A stretch of 6,675 nt of DNA from Oscillospiraceae bacterium (GCA_029012165.1 JAQXLO010000126.1:1-6675), one strand, 5' to 3'; shown: positions 1-6,290, counted from the first letter of the stretch. Made by a program: numbers and translations. Notes: a model not told the origin generated them from the sequence alone.

Positions 1-861
1 GACTCGGCGAAGGGCATCCGGGAGGTTGCACGGCAGATGAATCCCGAACAGCATATCCCGCTCATCGCCGTACCCACCACCAGCGGCACCGGCTCAGAGG
101 TCACCAATTTTGCCGTGATCTCCGACCCCGCCAACAATGCAAAGCTCCCGCTGGTGTCCGACTACCTGCTGCCGCAGGAGGCGATTTTGGACGTGGATCT
201 GGTGCGCAGTGTGCCGCCTAAAGTGACGGCGGACACGGGCATGGACGTGTTCACCCACGCTCTGGAATCCTATGTCAGCACGGACAACCACGAGTTTTCC
301 GCCGCCCTTGCGGAGAAATCCATTGAAATCTTCGGCGGCTTCATGCTTCGCTCCTACCTGGATGCCAACGACACCCACGCCCGCCAGAAAATGCACGTGG
401 CGTCCTGCCTTGCGGGCATCGCTTTCAACGCCACGGGTCTGGGCATCAACCACAGCCTTGCCCATCAGCTGGGGGCGCAGTTCCATATTCCCCACGGTCG
501 TGCCAACGCCCTGCTGCTGCCGCTGGTGATCCAGTACAACAGCGGCATCTCCAAGCACAGCCGCAGCCAGAGCGAATATCCCAAGCAGGTCAAAAAGTAT
601 TGCCAGATCGCCCAGCTGCTGGGTCTGCGCAACTTCAACACCATCACCACCGTCCGCTCCCTGATCAGCTGGGTGGAGTTCATGATGAAGGAGATGGATA
701 TCCCCCTGTGCGTTTCGGAGCTGGGGGTATGCACGCAGGAGGAATACTTCAGCAAGATTCCCGAAATGGCGGAGGCCGCCATGCTGGATTCCTGCACCCG
801 CACCAATCCCAAGCGCCCGGAAAAGGAGGATCTGGAAAAGATCCTCGTAGAGGCGTGGTAA
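1..861 (+). CDS. Iron-containing alcohol dehydrogenase, PduQ/EutG-like (5'-truncated by window edge)
   Basis: This is the C-terminal 286 residues of a group III (Fe2+-dependent) alcohol dehydrogenase, which interconverts aldehydes and primary alcohols with NAD(P)H in the cytoplasm or inside a microcompartment. The reading frame is open from base 1, so the true start lies upstream. The visible part holds the nucleotide-binding motif PTTSGTGSEVT (visible residues 25-35). By alignment to FucO, the four iron ligands are D82 and H86 (in GMDVFTHALESY) and H151 and H165 (in NHSLAHQLGAQFHIPHG), with H155 matching the conserved nearby His. All are intact, so it should be active. The wording around SVPPKVTADTGMDVFTHALE resembles 1-propanol dehydrogenase PduQ more than the AdhE C-terminal domain. 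No Pdu or Eut partner genes are visible here, so the substrate is unproven. The family call is firm; the PduQ subgroup is tentative. Confidence 0.92.
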   Translation, partial: DSAKGIREVARQMNPEQHIPLIAVPTTSGTGSEVTNFAVISDPANNAKLPLVSDYLLPQEAILDVDLVRSVPPKVTADTGMDVFTHALESYVSTDNHEFSAALAEKSIEIFGGFMLRSYLDANDTHARQKMHVASCLAGIAFNATGLGINHSLAHQLGAQFHIPHGRANALLLPLVIQYNSGISKHSRSQSEYPKQVKKYCQIAQLLGLRNFNTITTVRSLISWVEFMMKEMDIPLCVSELGVCTQEEYFSKIPEMAEAAMLDSCTRTNPKRPEKEDLEKILVEAW

Positions 862-868
862 GCATACA

Positions 869-877
869 AAACAAAAA
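869..877 (+). repeat. Direct repeat, left copy (candidate target-site duplication)
   Basis: The 9-mer AAACAAAAA directly abuts the left end of the inverted-repeat element and is repeated exactly at its right end. This is the pattern left by transposition. The A-rich composition raises the chance of coincidence. Confidence 0.6.
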
Positions 878-1013
878 GGTTCATCATGGGTTTTTACAGG
901 ATTTGTGCTGCGCACAGGGGAACCCCCGGCGAGGGTTCCCCAGTGTGCAGCACAAATCCCACAATTTTCCGTGAGGATCGAAACTTTTATCTCACAAAAA
1001 TCCGTGATGAACC
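878..1013. mobile_element. MITE-like non-autonomous inverted-repeat element, 136 bp
   Basis: The element begins GGTTCATCATGGGTTTTT (878-895) and ends AAAAATCCGTGATGAACC (996-1013). These are terminal inverted repeats matching at 16 of 18 positions, and both differences are transitions. Perfect 9-bp direct repeats (AAACAAAAA) abut both ends, as expected for a target-site duplication. The interior carries no credible ORF, so it could only move with a transposase supplied in trans. Inside it is a second, nested palindrome (899-959). The ends begin GG and the duplication is 8-9 bp; this would be compatible with several insertion-sequence families (ISL3 is one guess), but the family cannot be assigned without a search. 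The alternative is a structured non-coding RNA or a REP-like sequence. Confidence 0.6.
899..959 (+). repeat. Nested 27-bp imperfect palindrome inside the element
   Basis: Arms 899-925 and 933-959 are reverse complements at 25 of 27 positions and enclose a 7-nt loop (926-932). In a + strand RNA one difference becomes a G-U pair (912/946) and the other is an A-A mismatch (916/942), so a very stable hairpin would form. It lies 37 nt after the alcohol dehydrogenase stop codon and could block read-through, but only CCCACAATTTT follows, so it is not a classical intrinsic terminator. Confidence 0.8.
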
Positions 1014-1022
1014 AAACAAAAA
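1014..1022 (+). repeat. Direct repeat, right copy, within the htpG terminator T-tract
   Basis: This exact copy of AAACAAAAA abuts the right end of the element. Read on the minus strand it is TTTTTGTTT, the T-tract of the htpG terminator, so insertion at this site would have duplicated the tract. Confidence 0.6.
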
Positions 1023-1044
1023 GAGCCGTCACACGGACAGCTCT
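1015..1044 (-). terminator. Intrinsic terminator of htpG
   Basis: On the minus strand, 18 nt past the htpG stop codon, AGAGC (1044-1040) pairs with GCTCT (1026-1022). A single mismatch follows, then GTC/GAC closing a 5-nt loop. A run of T residues (TTTTTGTT) follows directly. This is the standard form of a rho-independent terminator. Confidence 0.85.
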
Positions 1045-1062
1045 CCTTGAATTCAGTGAAAA

Positions 1063-2949
1063 TTATTTTGCCATGACGGAACAGACCAGATTGCTGATCT
1101 CGGTGGGATTTTCGATGGACATCCCCTCGATCAGTCTCGCTTGGGCATACAGGATCTTGGCGTACTGCTTGAGTGTTTCGGGGTCGCTCTGCGCCAAAGC
1201 GGTCAGCTTGTCGGCAATGGGATGGTCGGCGTTGATCTCCAGACAGATCTTGGCGTGGATGTCGCCGCCGTTGTTGGGCAGAGAATTCAGCACCTTTTCC
1301 ATCTCCACGGAGACGTCCCCCTCCGTCGTCAGGCAGACGGGATGATTCTTCAGCTTGTTGGTGAAGCGCACCGAGTGCACCGAATCGCCGATGCCCTCTT
1401 TCATGATCTCCAGCAGGCTCTTGGCGCTCTCGTTCTTTTCCTTCAGCTTTTCCTTTTCCTCGTCGGTGGACAGATCCAGCGACTCGGCGCAGATGTTTTT
1501 GAATTTCTTGCCCTCGTACTCGTCCATCATCTTGAGCGCAAATTCATCCACGTTCTCGGTCATGTACAAAATCTCGTAGCCCTTTTCCTTGAGCAGCTCC
1601 GTCTGGGGCAGCATATCGATCTTGTCCACCGTTTCGCCGCAGGCGTAGTAGATATCCGTCTGGCTCTCGGGCATACGGGACACATACTCGCTCAGGGACA
1701 CCGGCTTTTTCTCGAAGGAGGACACAAAGATCAGCAGATCCTGCACCGCCTCTTTATTCTGCCCGTAGTTTTCATACACGCCGTATTTCAGCTGGGTGCC
1801 AAAGGCGCTGAAGAATTTTTCGTATTTCTCTCTGTCGTCGGTCATCAGTTTCTTCAGCTCGGTGCGAATCTTTTTCTCCAAACTCTTGGCAATGACTTTC
1901 AGCTGCATATCGTGCTGGAGCATTTCACGGGAAATATTCAGGGACAGATCCTCACTGTCCACCAGACCGCGCACAAAGCTGAAATAGACGGGCAGCAGAT
2001 CGGCGCACTTGTCCATGATCATCACGCCGCTGCTGTACAGCTGCAGTCCCTTTTCGTACTCCTTGGAATAGTAGTCGAAGGGGGCATGGGACGGGATGTA
2101 CAGCAGTGCGCTGTAGGTCACGCTGCCCTCCACCTTGCTGTGGATGACCTTGGCAGGATCCTCGTAGTCAAAGAACTTCTCCCGGTAAAAGGACTTGTAT
2201 TCCTCGTCGGTGACCTCATTCTTATTTTTCTTCCAGATGGGCACCATGCTGTTGAGGGTTTTCGTCTCCACGACCGTCTCATACTCGTCCTCGCTGCCCT
2301 CCTTGAGCTTGCGTGTTTCCACGTCCATGCAGATGGGGTAGCGGATATAGTCGGAATACTTTTTAACGATGGTGGAGATGGTGTAGCTCTCCAGATACAC
2401 GCTGTAGTCCTCATTCTCCGTGTCGGGCTTGATGTGCAGGGTGATCACCGTACCGTGATCCTCTTTTTCGCACGGCTCAATGGTATAGCCCTCGGCACCC
2501 TTGGAGACCCATTTCCACGCTTCGTCGCTGTCATATGCACGGCTCTCCACCGTCACACAGTCGCTGACCATGAACGCCGAATAGAAGCCCACACCGAACT
2601 GACCGATGAGGTCCACATCCTCCTTCTGCTCGTTGTTCGTCTTAAAATCCAGCGAGCCGCTCTTGGCAATGGTACCCAGGTTCTGCTCCAGCTCCTGCTG
2701 GGTCATGCCGCAGCCGTTGTCCGTGATAGTCAGCGTGCGCTCGTCCTTGTTCACATCGATGCGGATCTGCATATCGTTTCGGGAAAGTCCCGTGATGCCA
2801 TCGGAAAGAGAACGGTAGTACAGCTTGTCCATAGCGTCACTGGCGTTGGAGATCAGCTCACGCAGAAAGATCTCCTTGTGGGTATAGATGGAGTTGATCA
2901 TCATGTCCAGAAGCTTTTTGGACTCGGCCTTGAACTGCTTTGTGCGCAT
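1063..2949 (-). CDS. htpG: Chaperone protein HtpG (bacterial Hsp90)
   Basis: HtpG is a cytosolic homodimeric ATP-driven chaperone that remodels client proteins under stress. The 628 residues match the family length (about 625). The N-terminal GHKL ATPase domain shows E31, N35 and D38 in RELISNASDA, the DNGCGM motif at 77-82, and the glycine-rich lid motif GQFGVG at 116-121. The middle and C-terminal dimerisation domains follow without interruption. I chose the ATG at 2949 because the protein then begins MRTKQFKAESKKLL as in other HtpGs, and AGGTGA (2960-2955) lies 5 nt upstream. An upstream in-frame ATG at 2979 falls inside the CIRCE operator and has no ribosome site. It has its own promoter, operator and terminator, so it is monocistronic and predicted to be HrcA-controlled. 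Confidence 0.98.
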   Translation of the reverse strand: MRTKQFKAESKKLLDMMINSIYTHKEIFLRELISNASDAMDKLYYRSLSDGITGLSRNDMQIRIDVNKDERTLTITDNGCGMTQQELEQNLGTIAKSGSLDFKTNNEQKEDVDLIGQFGVGFYSAFMVSDCVTVESRAYDSDEAWKWVSKGAEGYTIEPCEKEDHGTVITLHIKPDTENEDYSVYLESYTISTIVKKYSDYIRYPICMDVETRKLKEGSEDEYETVVETKTLNSMVPIWKKNKNEVTDEEYKSFYREKFFDYEDPAKVIHSKVEGSVTYSALLYIPSHAPFDYYSKEYEKGLQLYSSGVMIMDKCADLLPVYFSFVRGLVDSEDLSLNISREMLQHDMQLKVIAKSLEKKIRTELKKLMTDDREKYEKFFSAFGTQLKYGVYENYGQNKEAVQDLLIFVSSFEKKPVSLSEYVSRMPESQTDIYYACGETVDKIDMLPQTELLKEKGYEILYMTENVDEFALKMMDEYEGKKFKNICAESLDLSTDEEKEKLKEKNESAKSLLEIMKEGIGDSVHSVRFTNKLKNHPVCLTTEGDVSVEMEKVLNSLPNNGGDIHAKICLEINADHPIADKLTALAQSDPETLKQYAKILYAQARLIEGMSIENPTEISNLVCSVMAK

Positions 2950-2972
2950 ATAAATCACCTGATTGAAAAATA

Positions 2973-2999
2973 TTAGCACTCCCTGTGTTTGAGTGCTAA
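2973..2999 (-). promoter_or_regulatory. CIRCE operator (HrcA binding site) of htpG
   Basis: The sequence is TTAGCACTC, nine spacer bases, then GAGTGCTAA, which matches the CIRCE consensus exactly. The dyad actually extends to 12-bp perfect arms (2970-2981 and 2991-3002). It starts just downstream of the htpG -10 box and covers the expected transcription start, the position expected for repression by HrcA. It lies 24 bp upstream of the htpG start codon. Confidence 0.96.
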
Positions 3000-3002
3000 T
3001 AT

Positions 3003-3031
3003 ACTATACCCCATCTTTTCGGAAAATGCAA
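3003..3031 (-). promoter_or_regulatory. Sigma-A type promoter of htpG
   Basis: On the minus strand a -35 box TTGCAT (3031-3026) and a -10 box TATAGT (3008-3003) are separated by exactly 17 bp. The -10 directly adjoins CIRCE, which supports vegetative sigma transcription with negative control rather than a heat-shock sigma factor. Confidence 0.8.
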
Positions 3032-3071
3032 GGGCTTGCAGGGAAAATTTACACTTTCGTAATATTCGCCT

Positions 3072-3100
3072 TTGCAATCCGCTGAGGAGAATGCTATACT
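3072..3100 (+). promoter_or_regulatory. Promoter of the sulfatase-like gene
   Basis: A -35 box TTGCAA (3072-3077), a 17-bp spacer, and a -10 box TATACT (3095-3100) preceded by TGC (extended -10) form a strong sigma-A type promoter. The expected start near 3107 gives a leader of roughly 27 nt. It is divergent from the htpG promoter, with 40 bp between the two -35 boxes. Confidence 0.75.
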
Positions 3101-3133
3101 ATAAATACATAAATGAAACAGAGGGATTGCCGT

Positions 3134-4354
3134 ATGAAAAACTTGGTGTACATATTTGCCGACGGACTGCGTGCAGACGCTTTCGGCGAGCACACACCGC
3201 ACCTGAATACGTTCTGCCAAAACGAGAACACCGCCGTGATCTCTGCCCATCCCCTGCCCGCTTCGTACCGGGCAACGCTGTGGACAGGCAAAAATGTGCT
3301 CGGCACCGGGATGGTTCGGGAGGGATTGCAGCTCTATCCCGACCACCGCACCCTGCCGCAGGTGCTTGCCGAGCAGGGGTACGCCACCGCATTCGTGGGG
3401 GAATGGCGCATTGCCGAACAGCCCTTTGTCCCCCGGGGACGATACAGACTGGGCTTTGACGAAGCCTTCTTCTCCTTTGCGGGAGTCGGCGACAAACGCC
3501 GGTTCTATACCGATACACCAAACGGTAAGCCCGCTTCTCCCGTGGCCACGGAAACGGAAACTGCCGTGTTTTTGGAACAGCTTTCCCAACTGCGATGCGG
3601 TCGCCGCCCCTTTGCGGCATTTCTCAACCTGACCGACAGCGGTGTGATCCCGGACGAATACAGTCAGCCGGCATTCCCTTGGAAAGAAGCGTCCTCCTGC
3701 GGTGTGCGCACGGAAAAGAGCATCCCGTCCGAGGCGCTGCAAACGGTCTCCGATGCCCTCGAAAGACAGCGTGCCGTGGCATTTGCTGCCCTGCTGGATG
3801 CGAGAGTCGGCGCTGTTTTGGAAAGGACAGACCTTGACAATACCGTCGTGGTCGTCACCGCCTGCTGCGGAAGGCTCTATGCAGAACACTGCCGCAAAGG
3901 CAGCAACACCTTTTTTGAGGAAGCAATTCGTGTGCCGTTCCTGACCAAGGGCTTCTCTCTTTCGGGGCAGCTTTTGGACACGCAGGACATTTTTCCCGTC
4001 CTGCTCGACGCCATGGGCTTTCCGGCGCCTGTGCCGGAAAGAGACCACGTTCTGCTGTTTGGCATGGGGCCGGAACGCACATTCCGGGACGGCGCCGAGT
4101 GGCGGGGCATCCGCACCGTAGAGCACACCTATGCCGTCTGCAAGCGGGACGATACGGAGTATCTGTTCGATTTGCAAAAGGATCCGCTGCAGCTGGAAAA
4201 CCTCGCCCTGCTCCCGCAAATGCACGATCTGCGGATGCGTCTGCGGTACGCAATGTACCGGGATATGCTCGAGCAAAGCGATACCTTCCCCAAAAACAGC
4301 TACTATAAACAGTACTGGGTCGAGCACAGGCAGATCCTGCCGTTTCTGCGCTGA
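3134..4354 (+). CDS. Degenerate sulfatase-fold (alkaline phosphatase superfamily) protein
   Basis: This 406-residue protein has the sulfatase frame. It starts VYIFADGLRADAFG (5-18), then RATLWTG (46-52), GYATAFVGEW (ending W91), GFDE (107-110), EEAIRVPF (262-269) and the C-terminal signature YLFDLQKDPLQLENLA (343-358). The catalytic positions are changed. The Asp pair at the start is A9-D10; the CxPSR nucleophile Cys aligns with P42; GKWH is GEWR (89-92); and the metal-binding Asp-His of DHG is C244-C245. It has no signal peptide or membrane segment, so it is probably cytoplasmic. The start at 3134 is preceded by GAGGGA (3121-3126) 7 nt away; an earlier ATG at 3113 has no such site. Likely a pseudoenzyme or a protein with altered chemistry; no substrate can be assigned. 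No terminator separates it from the fhs promoter. Confidence 0.85.
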   Translation: MKNLVYIFADGLRADAFGEHTPHLNTFCQNENTAVISAHPLPASYRATLWTGKNVLGTGMVREGLQLYPDHRTLPQVLAEQGYATAFVGEWRIAEQPFVPRGRYRLGFDEAFFSFAGVGDKRRFYTDTPNGKPASPVATETETAVFLEQLSQLRCGRRPFAAFLNLTDSGVIPDEYSQPAFPWKEASSCGVRTEKSIPSEALQTVSDALERQRAVAFAALLDARVGAVLERTDLDNTVVVVTACCGRLYAEHCRKGSNTFFEEAIRVPFLTKGFSLSGQLLDTQDIFPVLLDAMGFPAPVPERDHVLLFGMGPERTFRDGAEWRGIRTVEHTYAVCKRDDTEYLFDLQKDPLQLENLALLPQMHDLRMRLRYAMYRDMLEQSDTFPKNSYYKQYWVEHRQILPFLR

Positions 4355-4373
4355 ATTTTTTCTAAAAAAACGA

Positions 4374-4402
4374 TTGACAACCTTTGTTCGGTATGATACG
4401 AT
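4374..4402 (+). promoter_or_regulatory. Promoter of the riboswitch-fhs transcript
   Basis: A consensus -35 TTGACA (4374-4379), a 17-bp spacer and a -10 TACGAT (4397-4402) with an upstream TGA (extended -10) are seen. Transcription would start near 4409, just before the first helix of the riboswitch. The -35 box is 19 bp after the stop codon of the preceding gene. Confidence 0.78.
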
Positions 4403-4411
4403 ATATACGGT

Positions 4412-4482
4412 TTTTGGTGACTGGCGGAAAATTGTGAGCAACACAGTGGAGCCAAAAGCTTTTTATGCCGACCGCCTGGGCA
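4412..4482 (+). promoter_or_regulatory. ZTP riboswitch (pfl motif) aptamer
   Basis: The leader carries the conserved pfl-motif blocks GTGACTGGCGG, GTGGAGCC and CCGACCGCCTGGGCA in order and at the expected spacing. Helices can be drawn: P1 TTTTGG (4412-4417) with CCAAAA (4452-4457), P2 TGTG (4433-4436) with CACA (4442-4445), and a short P3 TGCC (4466-4469) with GGCA (4479-4482). The family's pseudoknot is present as GGCGG (4423-4427) with CCGCC (4472-4476). ZTP/ZMP riboswitches sense the purine intermediate that builds up when 10-formyl-THF is short, and commonly precede fhs and purine or folate genes. Binding is predicted to switch fhs on. Based on recognition of conserved sequence, not on a covariance-model score. 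Confidence 0.93.
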
Positions 4483-4509
4483 GTTCCTTCATTGGAGCTG
4501 CCCTTTTTT
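4478..4509 (+). terminator. Riboswitch-controlled intrinsic terminator (expression platform)
   Basis: GGGCAGTTCC (4478-4487) pairs with GGAGCTGCCC (4494-4503) through 10 bp including one G-U pair, around a TTCATT loop, followed by six T residues (4504-4509). Its 5' strand uses the same bases (4479-4482) as the aptamer's P3, so the ligand-bound aptamer and the terminator exclude each other. This implies transcription attenuation with an ON response to ligand. Confidence 0.93.
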
Positions 4510-4535
4510 GTATTTCAGAAAGTGAGGAGACCATC

Positions 4536-6203
4536 ATGAAAACGGATATCGAGATCGCCCAGTCCACCCCCATGCGCCCCATCACCGAGATTGCCGCTGT
4601 GGCAGGCGTCGAGGACAAGTATTTGGAGCAGTACGGCAAATACAAAGCCAAAGTTGACCTTTCCCTTTTGAACGAAACCGAAAAGAAAGACGGCAAGCTG
4701 ATCCTCGTCACTGCCATCACCCCCACCCCTGCCGGAGAGGGCAAGACCACGACCACCATCGGTTTGGCGGACGGTCTGCGCAAGATCGGCAAAAACGTGA
4801 TGATCGCTCTGCGTGAGCCTTCCCTCGGTCCCGTGTTCGGTGTCAAGGGCGGTGCCGCAGGCGGCGGTTACGCACAGGTCGTGCCCATGGAGGACATCAA
4901 CCTGCACTTCACCGGCGACTTCCACGCCATCGGCGCCGCCAACAACCTGCTGGCCGCCATGCTGGACAACCACATCTATCAGGGCAACGCCCTGCACATC
5001 GACCCCCGCCGCATCACTTGGAAGCGCTGTGTCGATATGAACGACCGCCAGCTGCGTTTCATCACCGACGGTCTGGGCGGTCGGGTCAACGGCACCCCCC
5101 GTGAGGACGGCTACGACATCACCGTGGCCTCCGAGATCATGGCGGTACTCTGCCTTGCCAACTCCCTGCATGACCTGAAGGAGCGCCTGTCCCGCATCAT
5201 CGTCGGCTACACCTACGATGAACAGCCTGTCACCGCCGGACAGCTGAATGCCGCCGGCGCCATGACCGCTCTGCTGAAAGATGCGCTCAAGCCGAACCTT
5301 GTACAGACACTGGAGGGTACACCCGCTTTTGTCCATGGCGGACCCTTCGCCAACATCGCCCACGGCTGCAACTCCGTCATCGCCACCAAGATGGCGCTCA
5401 AACTCGGGGACTACGCCGTCACGGAAGCCGGCTTCGGAGCAGATCTCGGCGCAGAGAAATTCCTCGACATCAAGTGCCGCTACGCCGGTCTGCGTCCCTC
5501 CGCTGTGGTGGTCGTCGCCACCATTCGTGCGCTGAAAATGCACGGCGGTCTTGCCAAAACGGAACTGGGCAGCGAAAACCTTGAAGCACTGGAAAAGGGT
5601 CTGCCGAACCTGCTTCGTCATGTGTCCAACATGAAGAACGTCTACAAGCTCCCCTGCGTGGTGGCTGTCAACCGCTTCCCCACCGACACCGACGCCGAGG
5701 TGGATCTCGTCATCGAAAAGTGCAAGGCGCTGGGCGTGAATGTGCGCCTGTCCACCGTCTGGGCAGACGGCGGCAACGGCGGCGTTGCACTGGCGGAGGA
5801 GGTTGTGCGTCTGTGCGAAGAGCCCAACGACTTCTCCTTCAGCTACGAACTGGACGGCACCATCGAGGAAAAGATCGAGTCCATCGTGCGCCGTGTCTAC
5901 GGCGGCTGCGGCATTTCCGTCATGCCCAAGGCGAAGAAAGCCATCGCCCAGCTGACCGATCTCGGTTTCGGCAAGCTGCCGGTGTGCATGGCCAAGACAC
6001 AGTACAGCTTCTCCGACGACCCGACCAAGCTCGGCGCACCCGAAAACTTCACCGTCACCATCAAGGAAGTGAAGGTTTCCGCAGGCGCAGGCTTCATCGT
6101 CGTGCTCACCGGCGACATCATGACCATGCCGGGTCTGCCGAAAGTCCCCGCCGCCGAACGCATCGACGTGGACGACAACGGTGTTATCAGCGGTCTGTTT
6201 TAA
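4536..6203 (+). CDS. fhs: Formate-tetrahydrofolate ligase (10-formyl-THF synthetase)
   Basis: Fhs joins formate to tetrahydrofolate using ATP, giving 10-formyl-THF for purine synthesis, initiator-tRNA formylation and, in acetogens, the methyl branch of the Wood-Ljungdahl pathway. The enzyme is cytosolic and usually homotetrameric. The 555 residues match the family length. The P-loop TPTPAGEGKTT spans 62-72, with the GEGKTT lysine at K70. Family signature 1 GVKGGAAGGGY is at 102-112, and signature 2 VATIRALKMHGG is at 327-338. The start at 4536 follows AGGAG (4525-4529) by 6 nt and comes right after the riboswitch terminator. The frame is open upstream to 4131 but runs through the riboswitch and the previous gene, so no earlier start is credible. 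Nothing suggests damage, and it appears to be a single-gene unit. Confidence 0.98.
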   Translation: MKTDIEIAQSTPMRPITEIAAVAGVEDKYLEQYGKYKAKVDLSLLNETEKKDGKLILVTAITPTPAGEGKTTTTIGLADGLRKIGKNVMIALREPSLGPVFGVKGGAAGGGYAQVVPMEDINLHFTGDFHAIGAANNLLAAMLDNHIYQGNALHIDPRRITWKRCVDMNDRQLRFITDGLGGRVNGTPREDGYDITVASEIMAVLCLANSLHDLKERLSRIIVGYTYDEQPVTAGQLNAAGAMTALLKDALKPNLVQTLEGTPAFVHGGPFANIAHGCNSVIATKMALKLGDYAVTEAGFGADLGAEKFLDIKCRYAGLRPSAVVVVATIRALKMHGGLAKTELGSENLEALEKGLPNLLRHVSNMKNVYKLPCVVAVNRFPTDTDAEVDLVIEKCKALGVNVRLSTVWADGGNGGVALAEEVVRLCEEPNDFSFSYELDGTIEEKIESIVRRVYGGCGISVMPKAKKAIAQLTDLGFGKLPVCMAKTQYSFSDDPTKLGAPENFTVTIKEVKVSAGAGFIVVLTGDIMTMPGLPKVPAAERIDVDDNGVISGLF

Positions 6204-6245
6204 TTCTCCGGATCGACAAGCTGCAAGCTATATAGAAATTGATTC

Positions 6246-6290
6246 AAGGGGCTCTCGCAAGTAGGATGATCCTACGGCGACAGCCCCTTT
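6246..6290. terminator. Compound hairpin terminator between convergent fhs and metG
   Basis: AAGGGGCT (6246-6253) pairs with AGCCCCTT (6282-6289). Above it, past a C-C mismatch, TCGC pairs with GCGA, and then GTAGGA (6261-6266) pairs with TCCTAC (6270-6275) around a 3-nt loop. The + strand exit is TTTCGCTT, a short T-tract; the minus strand exit is TTGAATCAATTT. It probably terminates fhs and may serve both directions. Confidence 0.75.

Noticed and set aside
94..1032. A 312-codon minus-strand frame across the alcohol dehydrogenase and the inverted-repeat element
   Set aside because: It is antisense to an intact, well-conserved enzyme and runs through the htpG terminator and palindromes; the translation has no family features.
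1141..2976. A 611-codon open frame on the + strand, antisense to htpG
   Set aside because: It mirrors the codon structure of htpG, has no recognisable family motif and no ribosome site; GC-rich third positions keep the opposite frame free of stops. htpG with promoter, CIRCE and terminator explains the region.
2950..2979. A 10-residue longer HtpG from the ATG at 2979
   Set aside because: That ATG lies inside the CIRCE operator and close to the predicted transcription start, with no ribosome site; family homology begins at MRTKQF.
3032..3071. Gap between the divergent -35 boxes examined for a further operator
   Set aside because: No dyad or known operator is visible. CIRCE itself is over 70 bp from the sulfatase-like promoter, so HrcA control of that gene is not supported.
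4356..4370. TTTTTTCTAAAAAAA inverted repeat as a terminator of the sulfatase-like gene
   Set aside because: The stem is A-T only with a 2-nt loop and no following T-tract beyond the stem, so it would not act as an intrinsic terminator.
2996..4444. A 482-codon minus-strand frame antisense to the sulfatase-like gene
   Set aside because: The + strand frame has sulfatase signatures, a promoter and a ribosome site, whereas this frame starts inside the riboswitch leader and shows low-complexity shadow sequence.
4131..4535. Possible N-terminal extension of Fhs upstream of 4536
   Set aside because: The frame happens to stay open through the end of the previous gene, the promoter, riboswitch and terminator. 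The start at 4536 has AGGAG 6 nt away and gives the normal family length.
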